Positions 1 to 6,069 of a stretch of 7,176 nucleotides of DNA are shown one piece after another. Origin of the DNA: CAADGY01 sp035714225. GTDB taxonomy: Bacteria > Acidobacteriota > Terriglobia > Bryobacterales > Bryobacteraceae. The stretch spans positions 1-7,176 of the forward strand of contig DASTMK010000410.1 of assembly GCA_035714225.1 (NCBI GenBank), in the 5' to 3' direction. Positions within the stretch are counted from its first letter, which is position 1. The number at the start of each line of letters is the position of its first letter. The position numbers were made by a program, and so were the translations under genes. The notes under the pieces are model-generated. The model was not told where the DNA came from and did not search any database. It saw only the letters and a program-made list of their open reading frames with translations.

Positions 1-201
1 GACGCCGTGGGCATCGGCACGGACTTCGACGGCGTCAGTTGTGTTCCTGTTGGGTTCGAGGACGTCTCCCGATTTCCTGCTCTCGAAAAGGCGCTCCTCG
101 GGAAGGGATATTCCGCCGCGCAGATCGGCAAAATCTTCGGCGGAAACATTCTGCGAGTCATGCGTAGCGCGGAGCAGGCTCGCGGAAGTCCGAGCAATTA
201 G
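1..201 (+). CDS. Membrane dipeptidase (peptidase family M19), C-terminal fragment
   Basis: This is the last 66 codons of a gene whose start lies left of the window; the frame is open from base 1 to a TAG at 199-201. M19 enzymes (renal-dipeptidase family) are zinc TIM-barrel peptidases that cleave dipeptides, often including D-residue or dehydro forms. The visible part shows the conserved GIGTDFDG strand (residues 4-11 of the fragment), whose first Asp matches the Asp in this family that contacts the substrate amino group. It is followed by the typical FEDVSRFP and GGNILRVMR segments that close the barrel. The metal-binding residues lie outside the window and cannot be checked. The next gene starts 44 bases downstream on the same strand, so the two may be cotranscribed. 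The family call is firm; the exact substrate is not known. Confidence 0.9.
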   Translation, partial: DAVGIGTDFDGVSCVPVGFEDVSRFPALEKALLGKGYSAAQIGKIFGGNILRVMRSAEQARGSPSN

Positions 202-235
202 TTACCGGGCCGCGACCGCCGGGAAGCGGTTATTC

Positions 236-241
236 AGGAGG
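236..241 (+). promoter_or_regulatory. Ribosome binding site of the HELLH protein gene
   Basis: AGGAGG lies 4 bases before the ATG at 246, and the purine run continues as GGAG up to the start codon. This is the strongest Shine-Dalgarno match on the + strand here. It supports both the start choice and the reality of the small gene that follows. Confidence 0.7.
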
Positions 242-245
242 GGAG

Positions 246-857
246 ATGACAAGGCGGGAGTTTGTTTCAGCAGCAGCAGCCGTCTCCTCCTCCCCGGCGC
301 TTCTGGTAATACCGGTTCATCAGGTGATCGATGCACGCGCAAAGCATACCCCCGAGCAGCTTCACCGCTTCTCATCGGGCATCTGGACGGAGGCGGTCCG
401 GGACTTCCGGCGATGCGGTATTCAGTTCCAAGGTACCCAGGGGCCGGGAGAAATCCGGCGCTCTCCCGGCGGAAGACCTGTATTCAACGGGCTGCGGGAT
501 GGCATGATTAACCTGATCCTGACCGGCCACCTTCCCATGGCGTGGGACAAAGGCCGCGCCCTGCCGGGTTTGTCGACCCGGCACGAAGGGCGTCCCATAT
601 GCATAATTGCGCTCCGGTATGCGCATGGCCATCAAATCCCGTTCGTTTCGGTCAACACCTGCGTGCACGAACTTCTACACGTGCTGTTGGGAGACATTTT
701 CGAAAGCCGCCCCAAAGGATTGCCGGGCTTCGGACGTGAACTTCGAATCGATTGGTATGCCACCCGGCTTTGGCTCTTCCGTGATGGCGCCGCTATCCGC
801 GAAGCGGCCCGGGCCTATCTCGACCGTTTGCGGACCGAGTTGGCTGCGCGCACGTGA
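246..857 (+). CDS. Tat-exported hypothetical protein with HELLH zinc-protease motif
   Basis: This 203-residue protein is not one I can assign to a named family. Residues 2-7 read TRREFV, a good match to the twin-arginine (Tat) consensus, followed by an Ala/Ser/Leu-rich stretch to about residue 24. Export as a folded protein is therefore likely. Residues 141-145 are HELLH, the HExxH zinc-binding and catalytic signature of zincin metallopeptidases. They sit in the context VHELLHVLLGD (140-150), so a Gly-Asp follows four residues after the second His. This is near, but not identical to, the metzincin pattern HExxHxxGxxH/D. A third ligand is not obvious; D150, E165 and D169 are candidates. The segment around residues 46-60 (IWTEAVRDFRRCGIQF) resembles the start of small secreted zincin domains. 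A strong ribosome binding site supports the ATG. The gene follows the dipeptidase gene closely, so a peptide-processing role is possible but inferred. Confidence 0.75.
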   Translation: MTRREFVSAAAAVSSSPALLVIPVHQVIDARAKHTPEQLHRFSSGIWTEAVRDFRRCGIQFQGTQGPGEIRRSPGGRPVFNGLRDGMINLILTGHLPMAWDKGRALPGLSTRHEGRPICIIALRYAHGHQIPFVSVNTCVHELLHVLLGDIFESRPKGLPGFGRELRIDWYATRLWLFRDGAAIREAARAYLDRLRTELAART

Positions 858-862
858 CGCGC
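846..862. terminator. Short GC hairpin at the convergent gene junction (weak candidate)
   Basis: GCGCG at 846-850 pairs with CGCGC at 858-862 around a 7-base loop that itself contains the palindrome CACGTG. The hairpin covers the + strand stop codon (855-857) and ends one base before the - strand gene's stop codon. There is no T-tract on either side, so it is not a classic intrinsic terminator. It is the only secondary structure visible between the two converging genes. Confidence 0.25.
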
Positions 863-1807
863 CTACGCCGCCACGGACTGCTCTTTGTACCAGTGCAGGG
901 TTCTCTTCAGTCCTTCTTCGATCGAGAACCGGGGCGAGTGGCCAAGATCGCGGGCGGCCGCCGCCGTATCGGCTTGCGAGTGGCGCACGTCGCCTTCCCT
1001 CGATGGGCCGTAGCTGGCCGGGAGAGACACGCCTTCCAACCCCTGCACCAGCTTCCAAATTTCATTGAGCGTGTACCGGTTGCCGTTGCCGGCGTTGTAC
1101 ACGCGGCCGCTCACGCCCTTCACCGCCGCCCTGACGGTCAGCGCAGCGACATCTTCCACGTATGTGAAATCCCTTGACTGCTCGCCGTCGCCGAAGATGA
1201 CAGGCGAACGTCTCTCCGCCACGCACCGCATAAAGATTGAAAGCACTCCGGAGTACGGACTCGATGGATCCTGCCTTGGCCCATACACATTGAAATACCG
1301 GAGCGCCACGGTCTCCAGGTTGAAACACTTCGAAAAAACGCTACAGTAATACTCGCCGAAAAGCTTTTGCGCGGCGTAAGGAGACTGCGGATTAGGCACC
1401 ATTGTCTCGACTTTTGGCAACACCTCGGTATCGCCATAGGCGGACGACGAAGCGGCATACACCACCCTGCGCGCACCCGCATCGGCCGCCGCCCGCAATA
1501 GCTGAAACGTGCCGTCCACGTTCACTTCGTGCGAAGGCACCGGGTCTTTAATCGAACGTGGAACGGAGGGAATGGCCGCCAGGTGAAAAACGGCGCCGGC
1601 GCCCTCCAGGAGCGGCCGGATCTCGTCATAGTGCCGGATATCGGCAAGATGGAAATCGACCCGGTCTTTGACTTCGTCCAGGTTTTCGCGTTTCCCACTC
1701 AGTAAATTATCGATGACCGTCACCCTGGGCGCGCCGTCCTTCAGAAGTGCCCTCACCACGCTGGAGCCGATAAATCCCGCTCCCCCAGTAACAACAAACT
1801 TGCTCAT
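863..1807 (-). CDS. NAD-dependent UDP-hexose 4-epimerase, extended SDR (GalE/WbpP-like)
   Basis: This cytoplasmic enzyme of 314 residues probably interconverts C4 epimers of UDP-glucose/UDP-GlcNAc and the galacto forms, supplying sugars for surface polysaccharide. The Rossmann dinucleotide motif TGGAGFIG is at residues 7-14, and an Asp ends the second strand (VIDN, 31-34). The catalytic Ser lies in the run at 120-122, and the Tyr-Lys pair is Y144-x3-K148. Later blocks RYFNVYGPRQDP (170-181), GDGEQSRDFTYVEDV (206-220) and REGDVRHSQAD (270-280) are characteristic of the WbpP-type epimerase branch. The length fits the family. The ATG overlaps the previous gene's TAA by one base (TAATG), with GAGG 8 bases upstream, so translational coupling is likely. 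It is the last gene of a three-gene cluster. A dehydratase of similar fold is the main alternative, and substrate specificity cannot be read from sequence alone. Confidence 0.88.
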   Translation of the reverse strand: MSKFVVTGGAGFIGSSVVRALLKDGAPRVTVIDNLLSGKRENLDEVKDRVDFHLADIRHYDEIRPLLEGAGAVFHLAAIPSVPRSIKDPVPSHEVNVDGTFQLLRAAADAGARRVVYAASSSAYGDTEVLPKVETMVPNPQSPYAAQKLFGEYYCSVFSKCFNLETVALRYFNVYGPRQDPSSPYSGVLSIFMRCVAERRSPVIFGDGEQSRDFTYVEDVAALTVRAAVKGVSGRVYNAGNGNRYTLNEIWKLVQGLEGVSLPASYGPSREGDVRHSQADTAAAARDLGHSPRFSIEEGLKRTLHWYKEQSVAA

Positions 1808-2643
1808 TATGCCAACCTCGAAATTTCGGATTCTATATATCGAAGAGATTCGTTCGCGATCTTCTCAGCGCCCGGACTGAAATCGAATACTTCCAGGGAC
1901 ACCCAGCCCTGGTAGTTCCGATTCTTCAGCACCTGGAGCACAGGTTTAAAATCGTAGGATCCCGTGCCCGGATGCCGGCCGTCCATCTCATTGATGTGAA
2001 CATGCCGGATCAGCTCGAAATACCGGTCGACGATCGTCGCGTGCTCCTCGGCTTCATCGACCGCATTATGCGTGTCGAACATGGTGCGGATGGCCGGGCT
2101 GTTAATTCCCTTCACGATTTCCACCGCTTCGGAAACGCTCTGCACCACATCACATTGGGCCCTCGGCAACGCTTCCACGAGAATGGTTACTCCCCGGCCG
2201 GCGGCCTGCCCGGCAACTTCGGTCAAACCTTCGATGAAATTTCGCGTGGCCTCGGGCGCCGTCAACCGTCCCGTGGTGGACCGCTGCTGCGGCGAACCAA
2301 ACACCATCACGCCGTCCGGCCCAAGATCCGCGCACAGGTCGATGAGGACTCGAATGTGCTGCCAGCTCTTCTCACGTAGCTTCTTATCGGCCGTGGTGAC
2401 ATGAAGCCCTTTAGGAGAAACCATCAGCCAGTGCAGCCCCACAAACGTGAGTCCTTCGGATGCCATCACATCCCGGTATTCTTTCCGGGCCGCGGCCGTA
2501 ATCTTTGCCGGGTCTTCCGCCAGCGTGAATGGGGCGATCTCGATCCCCTGATATCCCGCCTTGCGAATCGCTTTGCAGGTATCGGAAAAGGACCAGTCTT
2601 TGAAGACCTCGTTGCATATGGACTGCTTGAATTGGTAACTCAT
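1807..2643 (-). CDS. Sugar phosphate isomerase/epimerase, TIM barrel (AP_endonuc_2 fold)
   Basis: This 278-residue protein has the xylose-isomerase-like TIM-barrel fold used by ketose 3-epimerases, hydroxypyruvate isomerase and inositol-catabolism isomerases. Four putative divalent-metal ligands are visible: E157 (LVEALPR), D190 (FDTHNA), H216 (HVHINE) and E251 (SLEVF). Their spacing of 33, 26 and 35 residues equals, as I recall it, that of the metal-binding Glu, Asp, His and Glu of Pseudomonas cichorii D-tagatose 3-epimerase. The N-terminal part (GYQGIEIAPF, 30-39) and the MDGRHPGTGSYDF segment (220-232) are typical of the bacterial family. No signal peptide is seen. The ATG is preceded by a weak GAGAT 7 bases upstream. 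It lies 45 bases after the glycosyltransferase gene and overlaps the epimerase gene by one base. The chemistry is probably an aldose-ketose or C3 epimer conversion; the sugar is unknown. Confidence 0.85.
   Translation of the reverse strand: MSYQFKQSICNEVFKDWSFSDTCKAIRKAGYQGIEIAPFTLAEDPAKITAAARKEYRDVMASEGLTFVGLHWLMVSPKGLHVTTADKKLREKSWQHIRVLIDLCADLGPDGVMVFGSPQQRSTTGRLTAPEATRNFIEGLTEVAGQAAGRGVTILVEALPRAQCDVVQSVSEAVEIVKGINSPAIRTMFDTHNAVDEAEEHATIVDRYFELIRHVHINEMDGRHPGTGSYDFKPVLQVLKNRNYQGWVSLEVFDFSPGAEKIANESLRYIESEISRLA
1816..1819 (-). promoter_or_regulatory. Ribosome binding site of the epimerase, inside the upstream gene
   Basis: GAGG (reading the - strand) lies 8 bases before the ATG at 1807-1805 and inside the last codons of the preceding isomerase gene. 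Together with the TAATG junction it fixes the epimerase start and points to coupled translation of the two genes. Confidence 0.6.
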
Positions 2644-2688
2644 GCGCTATCTCAGTGTAGTCGGGTGAATCAGGCGGGACAATCCCGG

Positions 2689-4098
2689 TTAAGCTCGTTT
2701 GCGCGCGCTGACGACCAGCGAAAGCCCCCTCCAGGGAAGTATCCGGTCGACGCGCCGCCAAAACCACACGGTTATATCAAACAGCTTCAGGGTCAGTTTG
2801 TCGATTCCCGTTCTTCTGAGCAGCCGTGCGTAAATCCACCACGCCGGCGTGCCAATTTTATTCAAATGCTGCACGTGCTCAACCATCAGGCCGCAACCTT
2901 CCAACTCTTTCGAAAGCTCGCTGAGGCAATAGCGGCGGCGATGCCCAAGCGTCTTGTCTATTGTCCCGTAAAGTGAGGGGGATTGGGGTACCAGGACGAT
3001 CAGACGCCCTCCCGGTACCAGGCTGGCAGCCAGGGAATGCAGCACGGAAGCGGGAGACGCCGCATACTCCAACACGTTCAGGCAGAGTGCGGTGTCGAAC
3101 TGTTGCCGGAAAGGGATGAAATCCTGTGAGTTGGAAGGTTCGATTTTAGCGACGGAAACGTTCGGCGTGCGAAGAAACCGGTTTTGCAGCGTATGGAGAT
3201 AGAGGGGATCGTGATCCGCGGCGACATATCTGGAACGGCGGCCCATCAGGCGCGCGGAAAGATTTCCGATACCCGCGCCGATTTCGAGAACCGAGTTTCC
3301 CATATGCGGCCGGATTACGGCGGTCATCCAGTTCAGGTACTGCGGCGTGCCGGACAGGTTGTTCAGAAACGCGCGTCCATAAGGCTCCAGATACAGGTCG
3401 TCGATAAGCCAGTACTTCAAAATCACGCCCACCGCGTTCAGCCCATCCCGCCACCGGATTTTTTTGCCCTCTTCATACGTGCGGCCGTGATAACTGATAG
3501 GAACCTCGTAAATGCGAAAGTGCCTCTTTGCACATTTCACGGTGACTTCGGGTTCGAAGCCAAAACGGTCCGACCGGATCGGAATACTTTTCAGCAGATC
3601 GGTGCGAAAGACTTTGTAGCCGGTCTCCATGTCCGAAATATTCTGATTGCAGAACATGTTCGATACGAGTGTCAGACCCTGGTTGATTACCGAATGCCAA
3701 AACGGCAGCACGCGCGTCTGTTCTCCCGCCAGGTAACGCGATCCGAACACTACGTCCGCCCGTCCGTCGAGGAGTGGCCTCAGGAGCCTCGAATACTCCG
3801 ATGGATCGTACTCCAGGTCGGCGTCCTGAATGATCGAGAAGTCTCCCGTCGCCTGCTGCACGGCAGTGCGTATGGCGGCGCCCTTACCTTTATTCACCGG
3901 GTGCCGGAACAGGCGGATCTCCGGGTGCTCCGACGCCAACCGCTCGAGGATTCCGAACGTGCCGTCCGTGGAACAATCGTCCACCAGAATCACCTCGCGG
4001 TCGAGGTTTTCAGGGAGCGGAGTGGAAAGAACCTGCTTGAGACAACGCTCCACGACCACTTCTTCGTTGTAAACAGGAACCAGAACGGATAGTCGCAC
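2689..4098 (-). CDS. GT2 glycosyltransferase fused to SAM-dependent methyltransferase
   Basis: This 469-residue protein has two enzymatic domains. Residues 1-235 are a family-2 glycosyltransferase of the dolichyl/undecaprenyl-phosphate mannosyltransferase type. They include the nucleotide-binding VPVYNEE (7-13), VDDCSTDGT (39-47), the metal-binding DAD inside QDADLEYDP (91-99), FGSRY (118-122) and ETGYKVFR (158-165). Residues 250-469 are a class I methyltransferase: SAM motif VLEIGAGIGN (270-279), acidic D295/D297 after the second strand, LCLNVLEY (338-345), PGGRL (362-366) and GHRRRY (385-390). No transmembrane helices typical of full-length lipid-linked transferases are obvious, so it probably works at the inner face of the membrane on a lipid-phosphate acceptor. 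Which product is methylated is unknown. The start is GTG with a weak GGGA 9 bases upstream. It is the first gene of the three-gene cluster. Such bifunctional proteins occur in other bacteria, so the fusion looks genuine. Confidence 0.9.
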   Translation of the reverse strand: MRLSVLVPVYNEEVVVERCLKQVLSTPLPENLDREVILVDDCSTDGTFGILERLASEHPEIRLFRHPVNKGKGAAIRTAVQQATGDFSIIQDADLEYDPSEYSRLLRPLLDGRADVVFGSRYLAGEQTRVLPFWHSVINQGLTLVSNMFCNQNISDMETGYKVFRTDLLKSIPIRSDRFGFEPEVTVKCAKRHFRIYEVPISYHGRTYEEGKKIRWRDGLNAVGVILKYWLIDDLYLEPYGRAFLNNLSGTPQYLNWMTAVIRPHMGNSVLEIGAGIGNLSARLMGRRSRYVAADHDPLYLHTLQNRFLRTPNVSVAKIEPSNSQDFIPFRQQFDTALCLNVLEYAASPASVLHSLAASLVPGGRLIVLVPQSPSLYGTIDKTLGHRRRYCLSELSKELEGCGLMVEHVQHLNKIGTPAWWIYARLLRRTGIDKLTLKLFDITVWFWRRVDRILPWRGLSLVVSARKRA

Positions 4099-4111
4099 GG
4101 AACAGAATCCC

Positions 4112-4117
4112 AGTATA
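4112..4117 (-). promoter_or_regulatory. Possible -10 element upstream of the glycosyltransferase gene
   Basis: On the - strand this reads TATACT, one mismatch from TATAAT, in an otherwise GC-rich gap. No convincing -35 is seen: the best is TTCGGG with a 19-base spacer at 4137-4142. A start of transcription about 7 bases downstream would leave almost no leader before the GTG at 4098, and would exclude the weak Shine-Dalgarno. Low-confidence call. Confidence 0.25.
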
Positions 4118-4163
4118 GTAGTTCCCCGCTAATGCGCCCGAACCGCTGCCGGCGGTGCGCTGA

Positions 4164-4592
4164 TTACCTGGGGAAGCTCGGGCGGAAACCCGTGGTCATG
4201 GCCGCTACTCCCAATCTTCCGCCCGAGACAAAACGGAAATTCAGGTTCTGGAACTGGTCCACCTCATAGTCGTTGAACGCGTTTCGGAACAGGCGCGGAT
4301 GGAAGTTTCTGCTGTAAGCCCAGCCGCCGCGGATCGCGTCCGCGGTCGCATCGGCACGGTCGTCGATCGTCGCGGTCGCATAGAGCTGTTTGAAGTACAG
4401 GGTCAGCTCGTCGGCGCCGGTTACGCGAGAGGCATCGAAAGAGGTGTTCAGGCTATGAGTGCGCGCGTTGCCGCGGGCAGCCGCAAGCCCGATGTCAAGC
4501 GATGCGGTCCAAAGGTAAAACAGGCCGGCAGGCGCGCTTTCGCCTTCGTAGTCGCGGCTTGTTCCCGATCGTTCTGAGTTCTTTCGGTACGG
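4164..4592 (-). pseudogene. Internal fragment of a DUF481-family outer-membrane protein
   Basis: Reading the - strand, a frame runs from just after a TAG at 4595-4593 to a TAA at 4166-4164, giving 142 codons with no ATG, GTG or TTG usable near its beginning. Its protein resembles the first half of the DUF481 beta-barrel (YdiY-like outer-membrane family). In order it shows LAAARGNARTHSL, ASRVTGADELTLYFKQLYA, AIRGGWAYSRNFHPRLF and FNDYEVDQFQNLNFRFVSGG, the alternating barrel strands usual for the family. The resemblance stops near 4203, and about 13 unrelated codons follow before the stop. Missing are the signal peptide, the N-terminal region of about 100 residues and the C-terminal half of the barrel, because intact genes occupy both sides. 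It therefore looks like a gene relic. The opposite strand of the same stretch is also open, but as a shadow. Family call is from remembered motifs. Confidence 0.7.
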
Positions 4593-4605
4593 CTATGAAC
4601 GAAGA

Positions 4606-4632
4606 CCGGGCGGCTTTTGGGCAACCGCCCGG
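4606..4632 (-). terminator. Probable intrinsic terminator after the Dabb gene
   Basis: CCGGGCGG at 4606-4613 and CCGCCCGG at 4625-4632 form a perfect 8-base-pair GC stem around an 11-base loop. It lies 16 bases past the Dabb-domain gene's stop codon. On the - strand the stem is followed by TCTTCGTT, a weak T-rich tail. It would end transcription of the gene block to the right, before the DUF481 remnant. Confidence 0.6.
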
Positions 4633-4648
4633 AACAGAGAAGGCGAGG

Positions 4649-5020
4649 TCAGTTGCTGATATCGTGAGTGCGGCTTTCGCCGCGAATAGGCAGGTACACC
4701 TTATACCACTGCTTTTGAGCATCGCTGCCCGCATACTTCTTCAGGGCGTCTTCGCTTTCAAACTCCATCACGATGACGCTCGTATAGCCTTCGGGCAACT
4801 GCGTTTTTATGGGCCGGGTCCAGACGTTCTTGAGACCCGGAAAATTCATGTTTTCAACGCCCGCAATGGCTTGTTGAATCTGCTCCTTCGACGCGTCCGG
4901 TTTCCATTGGACGGTTACAACATGGATCACGGACTTTGGTTTTGTGGGCGCGGCGGCAAACAACTGGCCGGCAGCCAGGACAGCAAGCGCGGCACACGCC
5001 ACGAATACACGTTTGGTCAT
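4649..5020 (-). CDS. Exported Dabb-domain (stress-responsive alpha-beta barrel) protein
   Basis: This 123-residue protein has an N-terminal signal peptide: MTKR, hydrophobic core about residues 5-20, and an Ala-rich cleavage region about 22-25. The remainder fits the Dabb domain, a dimeric ferredoxin-like fold. It shows the first strand VIHVVTVQWK (31-40), helix KEQIQQAIAGVENM (45-58), strand YTSVIVMEF (79-87), helix YAGSDAQKQWYKVYL (96-110), and RTHDI near the end. Dabb proteins have varied roles, from plant stress proteins to polyketide cyclases. Secreted bacterial members have no assigned reaction, so none is given here. The likely location is periplasmic. The ATG is the only reasonable start in frame, but its AGGAGG site is 14 bases away, which is long. 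A strong hairpin follows the stop. The deaminase-VOC gene ends 85 bases upstream. Confidence 0.85.
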   Translation of the reverse strand: MTKRVFVACAALAVLAAGQLFAAAPTKPKSVIHVVTVQWKPDASKEQIQQAIAGVENMNFPGLKNVWTRPIKTQLPEGYTSVIVMEFESEDALKKYAGSDAQKQWYKVYLPIRGESRTHDISN

Positions 5021-5034
5021 GGTTGTCGTCGGTT

Positions 5035-5040
5035 CCTCCT
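5035..5040 (-). promoter_or_regulatory. Strong ribosome binding site with long spacing (Dabb gene)
   Basis: Reading the - strand, AGGAGG ends 14 bases before the ATG at 5020-5018, against the usual 5-9. No in-frame start codon lies closer, and the signal peptide begins normally at that ATG. Translation may be less efficient than the perfect motif suggests. Confidence 0.5.
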
Positions 5041-5105
5041 CTGTAAAGTCGTCGGGTTGACTCTCTCTATGTTAACCGTATCCGGCCGCCTTTCGAGGGA
5101 GACGC

Positions 5106-6041
5106 TCAATAATTTCTCCAGCATCCAGGCGTAATCAACTCGATCAGGTGCCGGTCCGGATCGCAGAAATAGAGGCTGATACCATCTCCGCAGTTCACCT
5201 TGCTTTCGAGCGGAATACCAGAGCCGGCAAGACGGCGCTCCCAAAGCGCCACCTGCTCCCGCGGTATGGAAAAGGCCACGTGGAGGTTGCCTCTCCCATC
5301 GTGACCGAGGATGTTTCCGCTGGAGCCCGCTACGGAAGCGCCGGCGCGAAACAGCAACAGCACCTGGTGGCTGGGTATCGCGAGCGCACGCATGCGGTCC
5401 TGCTCCGCATACATCCTTTCAAAGCCGAACAGCCGCGTGTAGAACCGTTCGCTGCGATCGAGATCGGCGACATAGAGGGCTGTTTCCACAATGCCCCCCA
5501 CAACGGGAGCCTCCTCGTCAGGCTTGGCACCCGCCGTATCATCGCGCGCGTCACCGGGCAACTCACCGGGCGTGTAGTAAAGCTGGGAGCACTCGGCGGC
5601 CAGGACTCCCGCGGTCATCTCGATGTCGGCTTCGAATGCGTCGCGGATAAAATCGGCGGTATTGTAATGCCGCTCCTCGAAGTACATGGAGTGGACATCG
5701 CTGCGAGTGGCGCCATAGACGATACGCCCGATCCGGGACCAGATTGCCGCCATCGTGCACATCCCGCAAGGCTGCAATGTCGAATAGAGCGTGCATCCGG
5801 AGAAGTCGATCGTCTTCAACTTCTCGCCAAGCCTGCGAAGCGTGACGACTTCGGCGTGCGCCGTCGGATCGTTCCGCATCTCAACCTCATTGTGGCCGGA
5901 TGCGGCTACTTCGCCGCCGCGGACAATGACACAGCCTACTTCGCCCGCGCCCGGCGTGCGGTCTCCAACCCGGGCCTCCTCGAGCGCCAGGCGCATAAAG
6001 TATTCATCGGCCGGGACAGTGGAAGACAGTTTTTCCCGCAC
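5106..6041 (-). CDS. Nucleoside/cytidine-deaminase-fold protein fused to a VOC domain
   Basis: This 311-residue protein joins two usually separate domains. Residues 12-157 form a CDA-fold deaminase like the tRNA-adenosine, guanine or nucleoside deaminases. H62-A-E64 (in PTAHAEV) carries a zinc ligand and the proton-shuttle Glu, and P91-C92-G-M-C95 gives the two Cys ligands. YSTLQPCGMC and WSRIGRIVYGA are family-typical. An acidic, Gly/Pro/Asp-rich linker (about 157-182) follows. Residues 183-306 are a vicinal-oxygen-chelate (glyoxalase/bleomycin-resistance) domain: ETALYVADLDRSERFY (186-201), NLHVAF (252-257), LYFCDPDRHLIELITP (290-305). Likely metal ligands are E186, H254 and E301. The start is GTG; no in-frame start lies upstream, and an ATG at 6052-6050 is in another frame. 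The heparinase-like gene ends 28 bases upstream. Substrates of either domain are unknown; damaged-nucleotide or antibiotic chemistry is possible but speculative. Confidence 0.85.
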   Translation of the reverse strand: MREKLSSTVPADEYFMRLALEEARVGDRTPGAGEVGCVIVRGGEVAASGHNEVEMRNDPTAHAEVVTLRRLGEKLKTIDFSGCTLYSTLQPCGMCTMAAIWSRIGRIVYGATRSDVHSMYFEERHYNTADFIRDAFEADIEMTAGVLAAECSQLYYTPGELPGDARDDTAGAKPDEEAPVVGGIVETALYVADLDRSERFYTRLFGFERMYAEQDRMRALAIPSHQVLLLFRAGASVAGSSGNILGHDGRGNLHVAFSIPREQVALWERRLAGSGIPLESKVNCGDGISLYFCDPDRHLIELITPGCWRNY

Positions 6042-6069
6042 TCTGCACTCATTATCCCCCGCGGTGAAA

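Noticed and set aside
3184..4092. Long open frame of about 300 codons on the + strand
   Set aside because: It lies entirely opposite the glycosyltransferase-methyltransferase gene, whose motifs are clear. Its protein has no recognisable domain, so it is an antisense shadow.
4341..4381. An 11-base direct repeat (CGCGGTCGCAT) 30 bases apart
   Set aside because: It sits inside the DUF481 relic, where both copies encode similar residues, and nothing beyond the 11 bases matches. It is probably chance in Ala/Thr-rich coding sequence, not a regulatory or CRISPR repeat.
4299..4577. Open frame on the + strand in the gap between two genes
   Set aside because: Its codons are the exact reverse of the DUF481-like frame on the - strand, which alone shows family motifs.
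6039..6052. Alternative ATG start for the deaminase-VOC gene at 6052
   Set aside because: It is better placed after a GGGGGA run, but it is in a different frame and leads to an unrelated peptide. The GTG at 6041-6039 keeps the domain frame.
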